Of a stretch of DNA of 36,164 nt, positions 16,568 to 25,240 are shown piece by piece. Positions within the stretch are counted from its first letter, which is position 1. Every line of letters begins with the position of its first letter. The position numbers were made by a program, and so were the translations under genes. The notes beneath the pieces are model-generated. The model saw only the letters and a list, made by a program, of their open reading frames with translations, did no database searches and had not been told where the DNA came from. Origin of the DNA: Bacteroidales bacterium UBA2714 (GTDB taxonomy: Bacteria > Bacteroidota > Bacteroidia > Bacteroidales > P3); the NCBI GenBank assembly GCA_002354035.1, contig DEKU01000031.1, forward strand, positions 1-36,164. Reading direction: 5' to 3'.

Positions 16568-17992
16568 TCAGCCTTTCAGGATCTGCTCGATGGCGGCCAG
16601 TTTTTCGGGGATGTTGATGCTTTGGGGGCACTCATGCAGACAGCGGCCACAGCCGATGCAGCGGTCGGCTTGACGCTCGCGCTCAATGACACGGTCGTAG
16701 CTGACCAGATAGGCACGGCGGGCTTTGCGGTAGGCACGGCGCTCGTCGGAGGTGGCTTCGTCGGTGGGTTTGTCGACCAACATGCCGTCGTTGACCATCT
16801 TGTTGTAGTGGGCAAAGTTGCCAGGGATGTCGATGCCGTAGGGGCAGGGCATGCAATATTGGCAGCCGGTGCAGGGCACCAAGGGGAACTCGACATAGCG
16901 GTCGGCGATGGAGCGGAGAAGGGCCATCTCCTCGTCGGTGAGGGGCTTGAGAGGTGCCAGTGTGCGGAGGTTGTCCTGCAGGTGCTCCATGTAGGTCATG
17001 CCGCTGAGGACGGTGAGAATGCGGGGCATGGTGGCAGCAAAGCGGAAGGCCCAGGAGGCCAGGCTCTGCTCGGGGGCACGGCTTTTGAGCTCGTCGACGG
17101 CAAACTGGGGCAGGTTGGCCAGCTGTCCACCCAGCAGGGGCTCCATGACAAAAATGGGGATGTCGCGTTTGGCCAGCTCGGCATAGAGGTATTCGGAGTT
17201 GGCGTCGCCACCGCCATCGGGCGAGAGGGAGGCCGCATGCTGGTAGTTGATATAGTTGTGCTGGATAAGCGCGTGGTCCCAATGCACCTTCTCGTGCATG
17301 GCTAAGGCTTCATCGAAGACGTTGACGTCGCCGTGGTAGGAGAAGCCAAGGTTGCGGATGCGGCCTTTGGCGCGCTGCTCAACGAGCCATTCGAGCATGC
17401 CGTTGTCGATGAAGCGGCGCATGAAGGTCTCGTGTGGCGGCACGGGGTTGCCCTGCTTATCGCGGCCGGGAAGGCCCACACAATGCAGCATGTAGAAATC
17501 GATATAGTCCACCTGAAGACGCTCCAACGACTGTTCGAACATCTCGATGCTGCCCTGTTTGGTCCAGAGGTCGGGGTTCTGGTTGGAGAGTTTGGTGCTG
17601 ACAAGATACTCGTCGCGGCGGTGGCGGCTGAGGGCTTTGCCCATGGCAATCTCCGACCGGGCCTTGCAATAGCGCGGAGCGGTGTCGAAGAGGTTGAGGC
17701 CATGCTCGATGGCATAGTCGGTCAGTTCGTTGATGCGGTCTTGGTCCAGGTCGCCGTCGGTTTTGTTGCCGTCCAACCCCTCTTCGGTTGAGGGGAGCCG
17801 CATGCAGCCGTAGCCCAGAAGCGACACTTTCTCGCCGTGGGTGCCCGTGCGATAGGTCATCTTGTCGGTTGGCACCTCGCCTGTGGCGAAGCCTTCGGCA
17901 CTGGTTTTGTTGGGCGAGTCGCATCCCGCCGACATTGCTGCCGTGACCAAGGCCCCGGCTCCCATGCTTTTCAAAAAATCTCTACGATCCAT
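16568..17992 (-). CDS. Tat-exported aldo/keto reductase with two [4Fe-4S] clusters
   Basis: 474 aa. The N-terminus MDRRDFLKSMGAGALVTAAM is a twin-arginine signal, followed by Cys24 in MSAGC, so the product may be an exported lipoprotein. Residues about 45-330 are an aldo/keto reductase barrel: LGYGCMRLP, FDTAPRYCKARSEI (Asp and Tyr), a Lys in STKLSNQN and YMLHCVG (His), giving the usual catalytic tetrad. The C-terminus has ferredoxin-like motifs CTGCQYCMPCPYGIDIPG and CIGCGRCLHECPQSINIP. Related proteins are annotated as 4Fe-4S aldo/keto reductases; their physiological substrate is not settled. It is the first gene of an apparent unit with tatA and tatC. Confidence 0.92.
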   Translation of the reverse strand: MDRRDFLKSMGAGALVTAAMSAGCDSPNKTSAEGFATGEVPTDKMTYRTGTHGEKVSLLGYGCMRLPSTEEGLDGNKTDGDLDQDRINELTDYAIEHGLNLFDTAPRYCKARSEIAMGKALSRHRRDEYLVSTKLSNQNPDLWTKQGSIEMFEQSLERLQVDYIDFYMLHCVGLPGRDKQGNPVPPHETFMRRFIDNGMLEWLVEQRAKGRIRNLGFSYHGDVNVFDEALAMHEKVHWDHALIQHNYINYQHAASLSPDGGGDANSEYLYAELAKRDIPIFVMEPLLGGQLANLPQFAVDELKSRAPEQSLASWAFRFAATMPRILTVLSGMTYMEHLQDNLRTLAPLKPLTDEEMALLRSIADRYVEFPLVPCTGCQYCMPCPYGIDIPGNFAHYNKMVNDGMLVDKPTDEATSDERRAYRKARRAYLVSYDRVIERERQADRCIGCGRCLHECPQSINIPEKLAAIEQILKG

Positions 17993-18046
17993 AATCTGTG
18001 TTCTTTAATCGTTGGGCGGCTGGGTTGCCGCAATGCTTGTTACTTG

Positions 18047-19330
18047 TTATTTGAATATAATATACGGGGTTTTGTGTGCGTCGCGATATTCGAGGTGGAA
18101 ATGCGTCATCTTGGCGAGGTACGAGAGTTTGAAAGCATCGGAGAGGGAGCTGTTCTCACCCCATGTCTTCTCAACAGCGTAGTAGTGCAACTCGACTGTG
18201 GTGTCGCTTGTGGCGCTATACTCCGTGAGCAGCGTCTTGCCGGAGTTCAACACTTGCTCCTGGGCTTCCCACCGGTCGGCCGACTGCTCGGTGAGCAGTT
18301 CCTCACGGCCATCGTCGTAGACAAGCCAAATCTCTTTGAGCATGGCCTCCACGGTGTCGGCCACGATGGTGTCATCCATAAATGTGGCGATGTCTTCCAG
18401 ATAGCAATCCCGCAGCTTTGCATAATCGAACGCTGGCCCCACACGGTCGCTCACACGGTAGACCACACGCTCCTCCATACTCTCGTTGCGGGACACCCAG
18501 TCATAATAATACATCGCTTCACTGTCTGCCTTCTGGGCCAGCTTCATGGCTATCTGGGCCGGCTCGCCCACAAGATAGAATTCCGTGGCATCGGCTGAAA
18601 GCATCGACAGGTCGGCGCTGCCCTCTATCAGAGCATCGTTGTTGCGAAAGGCATGGAGAGGCTCTATCACGGTTTTGAACCCTTCCGTTACCTCTCCATC
18701 CACGGTGGATTTTACCTCAGAGGAGACGGGGTCGGGCAAGAGCAAGAAGGGCAGCAGGATGGCCAGAGAGTTGTTGATCACATGCAGCAGCGGCGCCATC
18801 CAGAAGTTGATATTGATGGCCAACCAGCAAAGCACCAAGGCCATACCGAAGATGTCCAAGAGACCGAATACCATCCCCCAGCCAAACTCGCCGAAACCCG
18901 ATACGTGGCACAGCGCGAAGGCCAGCGATGATATGAATGAGTTGAGCCATAACTGCGTATACCGATTCTTGACACAAATCAGCACCACGACGAAGGCTGC
19001 CAGGGGCAACAACCCCCAAAGCTTCATCTCGCTCAGCACGAAGAAAGCCATCAGCACCAGACATACGGCGGTGGTCCATTTCTTTCCCACCGTCCAGAGG
19101 CGGAAGGCAAACTCCTCGAACACCGGCTGCACCACGCACAGCAACAGCAGGATAAACAGGGGAATCCGTTGGAACATCATCTTGCCCATGCTCATCAGGT
19201 TGGTCTGTCCCGTCGGGGCATTGCCGGTTTCCTCCAGAATATAGGTCACCACGATAGACAATATCCACAGCCCCAGCCCTATCCACAGCATAGGGAGGAA
19301 CCGTTTGTCGTATTGTTTTGGCTTCTTCAT
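18047..19330 (-). CDS. CPBP-family intramembrane protease with long C-terminal extension
   Basis: 427 aa. The N-terminal half (1-200) is a membrane domain with about six helices and the CPBP/ABI motifs: EEFAFR at 72-77, His142 in FALCHVSGFG and HVINN at 183-187. These correspond to the Glu-Glu, His and His/Asn active-site positions of the family, so it may be an active glutamic-type intramembrane protease. Residues 200-427 form a soluble, acidic region without a recognised domain. The substrate is unknown. It lies 32 bp downstream of the YitT gene and 54 bp upstream of the Tat-signal oxidoreductase. Confidence 0.85.
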   Translation of the reverse strand: MKKPKQYDKRFLPMLWIGLGLWILSIVVTYILEETGNAPTGQTNLMSMGKMMFQRIPLFILLLLCVVQPVFEEFAFRLWTVGKKWTTAVCLVLMAFFVLSEMKLWGLLPLAAFVVVLICVKNRYTQLWLNSFISSLAFALCHVSGFGEFGWGMVFGLLDIFGMALVLCWLAININFWMAPLLHVINNSLAILLPFLLLPDPVSSEVKSTVDGEVTEGFKTVIEPLHAFRNNDALIEGSADLSMLSADATEFYLVGEPAQIAMKLAQKADSEAMYYYDWVSRNESMEERVVYRVSDRVGPAFDYAKLRDCYLEDIATFMDDTIVADTVEAMLKEIWLVYDDGREELLTEQSADRWEAQEQVLNSGKTLLTEYSATSDTTVELHYYAVEKTWGENSSLSDAFKLSYLAKMTHFHLEYRDAHKTPYIIFK

Positions 19331-19362
19331 AAGGGTATACGCATTTATGGATTACGAATGGC

Positions 19363-20325
19363 TTAACGGTTTTCGGCGTGCTCTTTGAGCTGTTTTTTCT
19401 TGCTGTGCTTGGTCCAGAGACCATACACCTCGCTCACATTGCCCGCCGTGGTGAAGGCGTTGATTTCGTTGTCGCGCAGGAAAGCCATGAGGTTGCTGAA
19501 CTCGTCCTTGGTGAGCAGCACTTCCAGCTCGATGCTGCGCTCGTTGGTATAGCCGCCAATAACCTCATAGAGGGTGCAGCCACGGTGCAGGTCGTCAATG
19601 ATATAGCGGCGGATGCGGTCATAGTCTTTCGAGACAATGCAGACACGCTTGCGGTTGTTGAGCGAAGCCGTGAAATAGTCCACCACCAAGCCGTTGATCC
19701 AAGTACCGATGAGGCCGATGACCACCATGCGGAAGGGGTTGATAAAGAAAGCCGTGCAGCAGATGATAGCACCAGCGATGCTCACCGACGTGCCGATGTC
19801 GAAATGGAGATACTTGTTCACAATCTTGGCCAGGATGTCCAGTCCGCCAGTCGAAGCGTTGATGCTGAACATCAAAGCTTGCGAAGCACTCAGCAGCAAC
19901 ACAAAGCAGCAGAGGTCAAGCCAGGGGTCGCCCATCACCGAGGGGGTACCCGTCACGAGGTTATCATTGGCAATCTTCTGCCACGGCAGGATGGCATCCC
20001 ACACATCGGTCAAAGGACCGAGAATCATGGCCGTATAGACTGTCTTGGCTCCGAATTCATGCCCAATCAGCACCCATGCCAGAATGAGGAGGATCGCGTT
20101 GATGGCCATAATGATGACCGAAAGGCCGATGTGGATGCCGGCTGCCTGGAAGATATTGTCCAGCACAATCGACAAGCCGGAGATAGTGCCGATAATCAGC
20201 TTGCTCGGCACCAGAAAATAATATACAGCGGCAGCGGTCACAAACATGCCGAGGGTCATGATCACAAGCTCTTTCCAGAACTTGTAGGTCTTCACTACGC
20301 TTAGCGCATCGAGAATTTTACTCAT
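19363..20325 (-). CDS. YitT family membrane protein (DUF161 + DUF2179)
   Basis: 320 aa. The N-terminal part has five or six membrane segments, with the family stretches FLVPSKLIIGTISGLSIVL and FSINASTGGLDILAKIVNKY. The C-terminal part (about 220-300) is soluble and reads VCIVSKDYDRIRRYIIDDLHRGCT followed by GGYTNERSIELEVLLTKDE, as in DUF2179. The function of YitT proteins is not established; some are discussed as small-molecule transporters. It starts 56 bp after the polyferredoxin stop. Confidence 0.9.
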   Translation of the reverse strand: MSKILDALSVVKTYKFWKELVIMTLGMFVTAAAVYYFLVPSKLIIGTISGLSIVLDNIFQAAGIHIGLSVIIMAINAILLILAWVLIGHEFGAKTVYTAMILGPLTDVWDAILPWQKIANDNLVTGTPSVMGDPWLDLCCFVLLLSASQALMFSINASTGGLDILAKIVNKYLHFDIGTSVSIAGAIICCTAFFINPFRMVVIGLIGTWINGLVVDYFTASLNNRKRVCIVSKDYDRIRRYIIDDLHRGCTLYEVIGGYTNERSIELEVLLTKDEFSNLMAFLRDNEINAFTTAGNVSEVYGLWTKHSKKKQLKEHAENR

Positions 20326-20381
20326 AGTTTTGCTTGATAATGTTTAATTATAAGTTATTAATTAAGTGATTACGCATAAAG

Positions 20382-21839
20382 TCAGATAGCGGTGTGGACT
20401 TCGCGTCCCTCCACAAAGATGGCGCTGAAAGGACGCACCGGGCAATAATATTCGCATGCGCCGCATCCCAGGCAGCGCGACTCGTTCACCACCACGCGGC
20501 TGTGACCCGTCGAGGCATCGCTCACCACACTGATGGCCGCCGCAGGACAATGGCGCGAGCAGGCGTTGCACTCCACACCCTGACCCAGCAGACAGTTCTG
20601 CGACACCGTCACGGCATGGCCTATGCTGATGGCACTCTTCTGTGCCGTGTCAATCTTCTGGATAGCTCCGGCAGGGCACACCTCGCTGCAACGTGTGCAG
20701 TCCGGAGGGCAATAACCCTTGTCGAAGGCCATCTCGGGCTGCAACAGCGTGGACAGTTTCTGCGACGGGCGCAACACTTGCTGCGGGCACTCGCTCACAC
20801 ACAGCTGGCATCCCGTACATCTATTTGAGAAATTCTTCAGGCTCTTGGCTCCAAAAGGTTTCAGTGGCACCTGCCTCTCGGGCAGCTGCTTATCGATTAT
20901 GGCGGCCAGTCCGCCGTCCACTTTCTTCTCCTGTGCCTGCAAAGCCATGGCGGCACCCACCGTGGCCGTGGCGGCCACAAACTTGCGGCGCGACCCATCC
21001 ACCGGCTCCTCTTTCACCACAGCCTTACCACGGCTGAACGAGATAGCCTTCTGGCTGCAATTCTCCATGCAGTCGAAACAAGCCACACACCTCGATGCAT
21101 CCACCGTATGTTCCTTAGGATTGATACACTGGGCCTTGCAATTGCGGGCACACTTGCCGCAACCGTTGCACTTGATGGTGTCAATGCGGGGTTTCATCAG
21201 CGAAAACTGCGACAGGAAACCCAGCACCGTACCCACCGGGCACACCGAGTTGCACCACACTCTGCCCCAACGGAACGACACAAAGCCCACCACCACAAAC
21301 GTCACCACCGCCACTGCCAGCGTCACCCCGCTCTTCACCCACACATCCACACTGTAGAAAGCATAGCTCCCTGCCCTTTCGGCAAAATAGGCGCACAGAT
21401 TGTTAATCCACAGATACACCGGCTGGAACAGATTCGTGGCTATGCGGCCATAAGCGCTGTACGGGGCAATCAAGATAGCCAGCCCGTTCAATCCCAGCAC
21501 CATCAGCAACACAAACACCACCAGCATCGCCACTCTCAGCCAAGGCCAGCCCTTGGTATAATGAAAACGGTTCTTCTTCCATCGGCCTCCCAGCCAGATA
21601 AACACATCCTGCATCACCCCCATCGGACACACCACCGAGCAGTAAGTCCTGCCCACCAGCAGCGTCACCACCACAAAGAAAAGCACCACCGCCACATTCA
21701 GCGACAGCACCGCAGGCAGCAGCTGCAACTTGGCCATCCAGCCCAGATACAGATGCAACACTCCCGTAAAATCGAGAAACAACAGCGTGATTCCCACAAA
21801 GAACACACTGGCCAAAGCTATTCTAACTTTCCGTAACAT
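20382..21839 (-). CDS. NapH-like membrane polyferredoxin with mid-protein Tat-like signal
   Basis: 485 aa. The N-terminal 210 residues contain four to five transmembrane segments and the NapH-type motifs CSVVCP (67-72) and CNSVCP (196-201). Next come two [4Fe-4S] motifs, CNGCGKCARNC (224-234) and CVACFDCMENC (251-261). Residues 282-305 (GSRRKFVAATATVGAAMALQ in outline) look like a twin-arginine signal with its hydrophobic stretch. The remainder has four more Cys clusters: 341-351, 377-388, 416-431 and 456-466. It probably passes electrons between the quinone pool and a periplasmic partner, but the partner is not visible. It has six cluster sites in all, like a NapH-NapG fusion. Confidence 0.85.
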   Translation of the reverse strand: MLRKVRIALASVFFVGITLLFLDFTGVLHLYLGWMAKLQLLPAVLSLNVAVVLFFVVVTLLVGRTYCSVVCPMGVMQDVFIWLGGRWKKNRFHYTKGWPWLRVAMLVVFVLLMVLGLNGLAILIAPYSAYGRIATNLFQPVYLWINNLCAYFAERAGSYAFYSVDVWVKSGVTLAVAVVTFVVVGFVSFRWGRVWCNSVCPVGTVLGFLSQFSLMKPRIDTIKCNGCGKCARNCKAQCINPKEHTVDASRCVACFDCMENCSQKAISFSRGKAVVKEEPVDGSRRKFVAATATVGAAMALQAQEKKVDGGLAAIIDKQLPERQVPLKPFGAKSLKNFSNRCTGCQLCVSECPQQVLRPSQKLSTLLQPEMAFDKGYCPPDCTRCSEVCPAGAIQKIDTAQKSAISIGHAVTVSQNCLLGQGVECNACSRHCPAAAISVVSDASTGHSRVVVNESRCLGCGACEYYCPVRPFSAIFVEGREVHTAI

Positions 21840-21878
21840 AATCTATTAATTCTATTATTATCTATCAAATTAATTCCC

Positions 21879-23066
21879 TCATCTTAGCCGCTCGCGGCTG
21901 AAATGCCCCTTCACATACACCCAATACCCCACAAAACCAGCCAGATTCACCACCCAAGCAGCCCAGAACGCCGCGCTATAGCCCCAATTCTCGCTCAGCA
22001 CACCGCCCAGCAGTATGCCGATGCCCACTCCCACATCCCATGCCACCAATATCGAGCTGTTGGCCGTCCCGCGCTGCGTGTGCGGTGCAAGGTCCACAAA
22101 CATATTCTGATAGGCCGGATACATGTGTCCGTTCCCAAGCCCTATCACCAATGCCGCCGCATAATAGCCAAACGCATTGGGTAAAGCCGCAAACAACAAA
22201 TACCCCACCAGCGACACACACACGCCCAACGAGGCGTTATAAGTAATCTTGCCCTGCCGCAAAGCCTTGTTGCCTTGCAGCCGCGACAATATCAACCCCA
22301 GCGACAGCAACAGGAAGAAAGTCCCCGAGCCGCCCTCTATTCCCAGCCGCTCCTTGCCATAGATGGCCACATAAGTGCTCATCACGCCATAGCTGAACGC
22401 GAAACACACCATCGTCAGCGCCTCGCCCATCCCTTTCATCAGGAAAAACCTGTCCAGCGACACCGGCTGCTTGTCCTTCACCAGCTCCCTCGGCCTCGTC
22501 TTCACCGTCGCATCTATCAGCAGCCCCATCGTCGCAACGCCCATGGCAAGCCAGAAAATAATATCGAAATTATGCGTCGTCGTATAAATCCATATCGCTA
22601 TCGTGGGCGACACCGCCGAAGCCAGGTTATTGCTCAGCCCGTACAGCCCTATCCCCTCCGTCCGTCGCGACGACGGCAACACATCTATCGCCACCGTGCT
22701 GTTCGCCACCGTCGTAAACCCAAACGGCATCCCATGCACCGTCCTCACCGCCGCAAACAACATCAACGTCCCCGCGGCCACATATCCCACAAAAAACAGC
22801 GTGAACACAGTAAAACTGATAAGCAGCACCATCTTCCTCGGAAAACTGTCCACCACATAGCCCGAAAACAACCTCGCCACCAGCGCCATCACCGCATACC
22901 CGAACAGCACCAGCCCGATAGTGTCCTTGTCAGCCCCGAACTGCTCACTCAGGTAGATAGGCAGCAGCGGCGTCAACAGCATGAACGAGAAGAATATCAT
23001 GAAGTTTGCCACCCACACCTTCGTGTAGTTGGCATTCCACAACCGTTCCATTTTCTGCTCTGCCAT
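21879..23066 (-). CDS. Major facilitator superfamily transporter
   Basis: 395 aa from the ATG at 23066 (MAEQKMERLW). Twelve hydrophobic segments are visible, with the MFS loop motif as ARLFSGYVVDSFPRKM between helices 2 and 3. The frame is open up to an ATG at 23132 that overlaps the upstream stop, but the extra 22 residues translate the dispersed TTTGAC repeat at 23097-23121, so the shorter form is preferred. Substrate unknown. It is the third gene of a unit after the hemerythrin-like and LuxR-type genes and may be controlled by the latter. Confidence 0.88.
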   Translation of the reverse strand: MAEQKMERLWNANYTKVWVANFMIFFSFMLLTPLLPIYLSEQFGADKDTIGLVLFGYAVMALVARLFSGYVVDSFPRKMVLLISFTVFTLFFVGYVAAGTLMLFAAVRTVHGMPFGFTTVANSTVAIDVLPSSRRTEGIGLYGLSNNLASAVSPTIAIWIYTTTHNFDIIFWLAMGVATMGLLIDATVKTRPRELVKDKQPVSLDRFFLMKGMGEALTMVCFAFSYGVMSTYVAIYGKERLGIEGGSGTFFLLLSLGLILSRLQGNKALRQGKITYNASLGVCVSLVGYLLFAALPNAFGYYAAALVIGLGNGHMYPAYQNMFVDLAPHTQRGTANSSILVAWDVGVGIGILLGGVLSENWGYSAAFWAAWVVNLAGFVGYWVYVKGHFSRERLR

Positions 23067-23096
23067 ATTCTTACTGCTACAATTTCCAGATACTAC

Positions 23097-23121
23097 ATTT
23101 TGACATTTTTGACGTTTGACA
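23097..23121 (+). repeat. Dispersed TTTGAC motif, copy 1
   Basis: TTTTGACATTTTTGACGTTT followed by GACAC lies between the LuxR-type gene and the preferred MFS start. Close copies occur at 26125, 31381 (inverted) and 31513. Confidence 0.7.
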
Positions 23122-23128
23122 CCCCCGC

Positions 23129-23707
23129 TCATCCCACCACCAGATTATGCAACATCGCATACACCGCCAAACCCGCCACACTCTTGATACCCGTCTTCCG
23201 GGTGATATTCTTGCGGTGCGTATTCACCGTATGCACACTGATATTCAGCTTGTCCGCAATCTCCTTGCTGCTGCATCCCTTGGCCAGCAACACCAGCACT
23301 TCCGTCTCGCGCTCGCTCAGCTCATATCCCTCATCCTCCTCGCGTTCCTCTTGGCAGCAGTCTCTCAGCAGCTGTGCCACACGGCTTCCCTTCTCCCTGA
23401 TATCAAGTACCGTCTTGAACTGCGAAAGCAACTCCGGCTCCACATACTCATACACCAGCGCCACCACCACCATACTCGTCCGGGCCTGTTGTATCGACAC
23501 CAGCTGCATCCTCGACGGCTTGTTCAGCAGCGTAGGGTTCATTATCAGCACATCGGGCTGTTGGCGGGCTATCCGTTGGGGTGCGTCCAAAGGCAAATCC
23601 CGCAGCGGCGCCTGCAACACAAAATCGTCCTCGTCCAACAATGACCGCAGCCCCTCGCGGATTATATCGCTCGGCTCCGCCACCAGCACCTGTATCTTAG
23701 GCTTCAT
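23129..23707 (-). CDS. LuxR-type response regulator with degenerate receiver
   Basis: 192 aa. The C-terminal part (about 125-185) is a clear LuxR/NarL helix-turn-helix: LSERETEVLVLLAKGCSSKE followed by IADKLNISVHTVNTHRKNI. The N-terminal receiver-like part reads VLVAEPSDIIREGLRSLL and PDVLIMNPTL, where the phosphoacceptor Asp of PDVxxMD is replaced by Asn57 and the acidic pair at the start is partly lost. It may therefore act without phosphorylation. Its start overlaps the end of the hemerythrin-like gene by 11 bp, so the two are translationally linked and it probably responds with, or to, that protein. Confidence 0.9.
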   Translation of the reverse strand: MKPKIQVLVAEPSDIIREGLRSLLDEDDFVLQAPLRDLPLDAPQRIARQQPDVLIMNPTLLNKPSRMQLVSIQQARTSMVVVALVYEYVEPELLSQFKTVLDIREKGSRVAQLLRDCCQEEREEDEGYELSERETEVLVLLAKGCSSKEIADKLNISVHTVNTHRKNITRKTGIKSVAGLAVYAMLHNLVVG

Positions 23708-24404
23708 CCGCCTGCCTCCTTTCCAGCTGCTGTATATACGGCAGCAACACCCTCTCCTCCAACACAGCGTGCTTCTCCAAATCCGCGCTCAGCTGCAAGA
23801 TGGCAAACACCAGCTCGTTCAGCTCCTCCTCAAAACCCTCGCTCGGGATATACTTATACAGAATCTGCGTCAAATCCTTCAGCTTGTCCACCAAATCCGT
23901 ATGGTTGTCGGCAAAATGGCTTGGCAGCCGCTCCACCTTCTGTCCCCCATGCAGCAACCCCTCCATATACGGAAACACATCCCGCTCCTCGCTCTCAAAA
24001 TGCTCCACCACCTCCTTGCGGTAATCCTCAAAAAAACATTTCAATATCGTCCCATACCGCTCGCCCGCGCTTCCAGCCACATGCAGCAGATGCCTCTCTA
24101 TATGGGGCAGCCGCTCATTCAGGTAATATCGGTGGCTCGCCTCTAAATAAGGCACCAGCGGCCCGAAATCCGTAGCCGCCAACTCCTCCTCGTCGGGCAG
24201 ATAATCGTCGAACGTATACACATTGAATATCAGCAGCACAAACTCCACCGGCAACCCCTTCTCATGGCATATCTCCTGCACACTCCTCTCCCCAAATCCC
24301 AACGCAATCCCCAGCCGGGGCATGGCCAGAATCAACGTGTGGTTCGTCGCCACCACATCGGCCATCTTCGTCCGCCCTGTATACAAACCGTGCTTCTTCA
24401 TCAC
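23697..24404 (-). CDS. Hemerythrin-like (RIC/ScdA-type) protein
   Basis: 235 aa. Residues about 85-225 form a hemerythrin-like four-helix bundle with the expected iron ligands spread over ASHRYYLNERLPHIERHLL, EHFESEERDVFP, DNHTDLVDKL and DLEKHAVLEERVLLPYIQ. Such domains bind a di-iron centre and sense oxygen or nitric oxide, or repair iron-sulfur clusters. The N-terminal 70 residues resemble the small domain of RIC/ScdA proteins but lack its Cys-Cys pair. In this window it heads a unit with a LuxR regulator and an MFS transporter and lies near many Fe-S proteins, so a redox-stress role is inferred. Confidence 0.82.
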   Translation of the reverse strand: MMKKHGLYTGRTKMADVVATNHTLILAMPRLGIALGFGERSVQEICHEKGLPVEFVLLIFNVYTFDDYLPDEEELAATDFGPLVPYLEASHRYYLNERLPHIERHLLHVAGSAGERYGTILKCFFEDYRKEVVEHFESEERDVFPYMEGLLHGGQKVERLPSHFADNHTDLVDKLKDLTQILYKYIPSEGFEEELNELVFAILQLSADLEKHAVLEERVLLPYIQQLERRQADEA

Positions 24405-24456
24405 TTCGTCCTTTCCGAAAAGAGATTCATGTCAGCGTCGTCTCTGCTGCCCATTA

Positions 24457-25020
24457 TCAATCAAATGCCAATGCCGCCACAATCGACACCGCCACCACCA
24501 CTCCTGCCACCAGCAGGCTCGACAGCAGCACATCCAAATCCTTCACCTGCGTGTCCTTGCTCAGGGTCTGAAGATTGCGTTGCACCACGCTCCCCTGTCC
24601 GCACAACCGGGCATAGTCGTTGGGGTTCGTCGTCTTGCATCCCTCCAGCTCATACTCCTCCAGATACACCGTCCCACCAGCCTCGGCCGGCTTATACACC
24701 GTCGTCACCGTGGCCTGGTTCCCTGTGCTGTCGGCAAACGTATACACATTGTGGTAATACAAGTTATTCTTCATCTTCTGCGAATAGCCCGACTCCCGGC
24801 CGTGGTCGTAATACGTGATAGTCTTGTCCACACTTATCTCGTTGCTCGACTTCGACTCGGCCCCGATTTGCCGGTACCCCTGCTGCTCCATCTCGCTGGT
24901 CAACTGAGCCAACGTCTTCTCATAACCTCTCATCGACACCACATCGCGCATCTGTGTGCAGCCCGTGGCCAATACCGCGGCCATCGCCGCCATCAACAAA
25001 CCAATACTGTGTTTCATCAT
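24457..25020 (-). CDS. Hypothetical lipoprotein with C-terminal transmembrane segment
   Basis: 187 aa from the tandem ATG at 25020/25017, which puts a lipoprotein signal (MMKHSIGLLMAAMAAVLATGC) at the N-terminus; the open frame continues upstream but without a signal. The middle part is mixed alpha/beta with several Tyr-rich stretches (TYYDHGRESGYSQKMKNN). The last 25 residues are strongly hydrophobic (LLVAGVVVAVSIVAAL) and could be a membrane anchor. No known domain recognised. It reads from its own promoter at 25165 and its stop is 52 bp from the hemerythrin-like gene. Confidence 0.7.
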   Translation of the reverse strand: MMKHSIGLLMAAMAAVLATGCTQMRDVVSMRGYEKTLAQLTSEMEQQGYRQIGAESKSSNEISVDKTITYYDHGRESGYSQKMKNNLYYHNVYTFADSTGNQATVTTVYKPAEAGGTVYLEEYELEGCKTTNPNDYARLCGQGSVVQRNLQTLSKDTQVKDLDVLLSSLLVAGVVVAVSIVAALAFD

Positions 25021-25164
25021 GTCCTTTAGTTTATTTATGAATAAAAAAGATTCAAAACCACAAATCCACGCCTGCCCGCCACCGCAATCCCCACGCCACA
25101 CACCCATGTCAATCAATCACCTAACCGCTCCACCCCTTGCCACATTCCACACCCACAGGCATTG

Positions 25165-25195
25165 CAAAAATACACAAAACTTTCGACATAACAAC
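25165..25195 (-). promoter_or_regulatory. Promoter upstream of the 187-aa lipoprotein
   Basis: The minus strand reads GTTG (25195-25192), 19 bp, TATTTTTG (25172-25165), then a leader of about 145 nt. The layout is the same as for the phosphatase promoter. Confidence 0.65.
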
Positions 25196-25240
25196 AAAAA
25201 AAACCGCTCCCCTCTCCTACCCCGGCGCCATGCGCCGTCC

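Noticed and set aside
23067..23132. Longer start of the MFS transporter with a 4-bp overlap
   Set aside because: The additional 22 residues translate the dispersed TTTGAC repeat and are hydrophilic without similarity to transporters. ATG at 23066 is preferred, though the overlap leaves some doubt.
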